Assembly (NCBI GenBank): GCA_017626895.1
Contig: JAGAHV010000146.1
Span: 1 to 6,003 of the forward strand
DNA from: Ventricola sp017626895
GTDB taxonomy: Bacteria; Bacillota; Clostridia; Christensenellales; Aristaeellaceae
DNA: 6,003 bases
Reading direction: 5' to 3'
The position numbers and the translations under genes are program-made. The notes below the pieces were generated by a model. That model was not told the origin of the DNA and made no database searches. It saw only the letters and a program-made list of their open reading frames with translations. Of this stretch, positions 5,654 to 6,003 are shown piece after piece. The stretch's first letter is position 1. The number at the start of each line of letters is the position of its first letter.

Positions 5654-5738
5654 AAAGACCGCAGAACATGAACTGACCCCCAAAAGTTAGACCAAAATCT
5701 AACTGAAGGAGGTCAGTTCAGAGCGACCTGCGGTCTTT
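5654..5738. terminator. Outer hairpin, terminator-like, interrupted by a palindromic insert
   Basis: AAAGACCGCAG (5654-5664) and CTGCGGTCTTT (5728-5738) form a perfect 11-bp inverted repeat. The plus-strand arm is followed by GTTTTCTTT and the minus-strand arm by TTTTACTG, so it can act as a terminator in either direction. The 63 nt between the arms are mostly occupied by a second palindrome (5669-5720). The structure lies between the pst promoter and the far-right region, and would insulate pstS from leftward transcripts that start near 5990. Confidence 0.55.
5669..5720. mobile_element. 52-bp palindromic element with IS3/IS150-like ends (MITE-like or IS remnant)
   Basis: The element begins TGAACTGACC and ends GGTCAGTTCA, a perfect 10-bp terminal inverted repeat with the TG...CA ends of IS3-family elements. 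The left arm continues as CCCAAAAGTTAGA (to 5691), which from memory resembles the ACTGACCCCCAAAAGTTAGAC ends of clostridial IS150-group elements. The right arm (5698-5720) is the inverse at 19 of 23 positions, leaving a 6-nt loop. There is no room for a transposase. It could be a miniature element, two fused IS ends, or an IS left end with its own GGAGGT ribosome binding site. No target duplication is evident in the flanking bases. Confidence 0.45.
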
Positions 5739-5776
5739 GTTTTCTTTAAAAACATATAAGCCTGTCTGTCCGGTTT

Positions 5777-5896
5777 TTATATTCCCAGCGTTCGATAAAA
5801 ATCTTCACTGATTACCCGGAAATATCTCTTCAAGGTTGGACTATATCCCATCGTAGTGTTATAAAACCTCATTTTGTATTCGGATACAACGGTCAT
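5777..5896 (-). CDS. Possible 39-residue ORF, unknown
   Basis: A minus-strand frame from the ATG at 5896 to the TAA at 5777-5779 encodes MTVVSEYKMRFYNTTMGYSP followed by a basic, aromatic-rich tail ending YRTLGI. A second in-frame ATG at 5872 would give 31 residues. The composition looks protein-like, but neither start has a recognisable ribosome binding site, and a stop lies just upstream of 5896. It could be the C-terminal remnant of a lost gene, possibly mobile. It is bracketed by a promoter-like copy at 5990-5998 and the hairpin at 5654-5738, so it could be transcribed. I do not recognise it. Confidence 0.22.
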   Translation of the reverse strand: MTVVSEYKMRFYNTTMGYSPTLKRYFRVISEDFYRTLGI

Positions 5897-5945
5897 TTTC
5901 TATTTTAAATTTTCTTAATTGTTATGTCAGTCTATGCCACTCAAC

Positions 5946-5970
5946 TCCGCATATAATGCGGATTTTTTTT
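5946..5970 (+). terminator. Strong plus-strand rho-independent terminator
   Basis: TCCGCAT (5946-5952) pairs perfectly with ATGCGGA (5956-5962) around a 3-nt loop and is followed by eight T (5963-5970). On the minus strand no T-run follows, so the direction is plus. No plus-strand gene is visible between 5476 and 5945, so what it terminates is unclear. It could be the end of a non-coding transcript or a relic. Confidence 0.7.
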
Positions 5971-5977
5971 ATTTATC

Positions 5978-6003
5978 TGACCACATTTCATTATATCACG
6001 GTT
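5978..6003. repeat. 26-bp imperfect direct repeat, copy 2, cut by the window edge
   Basis: It matches 668-693 at 24 of 26 positions. Read on the minus strand it contains TGATATAAT (TATAAT at 5990-5995), an extended -10 pointing leftward towards the small ORF at 5777-5896. The downstream sequence differs from that at copy 1, so the recombinase gene itself is not repeated here. Confidence 0.65.

Noticed and set aside
5665..5724. Target-site duplication around the 52-bp palindrome
   Set aside because: The bases flanking the TG and CA ends (ACA and GAG) do not match, so no duplication can be claimed.
5874..5889. TTGTAT-TCGG-ATACAA palindrome as an operator
   Set aside because: It is a short 6-bp inverted repeat in AT-rich DNA with no promoter clearly associated; chance is likely.
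1..6003. CRISPR array, tRNA or rRNA genes
   Set aside because: No regularly spaced repeats and no recognisable tRNA or rRNA sequence seen on either strand.

Overview
The window is a chromosomal stretch from a low-to-moderate GC Gram-positive anaerobe. It is most likely class Clostridia, with a Lachnospiraceae-like flavour. This rests on strong AGGAGG-type ribosome binding sites, a lipoprotein PstS, the gene order, and the style of the mobile-element remnants. No 16S or other decisive taxonomic marker is present, so this is inference.

The core (5461 down to 1352, minus strand) is a complete high-affinity phosphate uptake operon, pstS-pstC-pstA-pstB-phoU, with very tight or overlapping junctions. 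PstS is the lipoprotein that captures phosphate outside the membrane. PstC and PstA form the channel, PstB is the ATPase, and PhoU is the cytoplasmic regulator linking transporter activity to the Pho response. A weak -10 with an upstream pair of TTTACA/TTTACG repeats 11 bp apart lies before pstS, as expected for a PhoP/PhoB-activated promoter. A GC-rich hairpin with a T-run after phoU ends the operon.

Left of the operon (1 to about 1260) the DNA is visibly more AT-rich and looks like accessory or decayed material. It holds a small three-helix membrane protein gene of unknown function with its own promoter and terminator. Next come a serine recombinase cut off within its catalytic domain and a frameshifted scrap resembling the C-terminal tail of a clostridial RlmD-type RNA methyltransferase. 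At the extreme left edge a new minus-strand gene begins (MIYCV..., strong ribosome binding site). It is most simply read as the PhoB/PhoP-like response regulator that often follows phoU. It has its own TTACA-type repeats upstream. The interval between phoU and this gene therefore looks like an insertion zone.

Right of the operon (5476 to 6003) there is no confident gene. This stretch holds the pst promoter, a nested palindrome, a possible 39-codon minus-strand ORF, a strong plus-strand terminator with no visible gene to terminate, and a 26-bp segment at the edge. The palindrome is a 52-bp element with IS3/IS150-like TG...CA ends sitting inside another hairpin. The edge segment nearly duplicates the promoter region of the truncated recombinase at 668-693.

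I see no convincing new system. The phosphate operon is ordinary. The interest lies in the mobile-DNA scars around it, the shared promoter-like repeat, and the palindrome within a hairpin.
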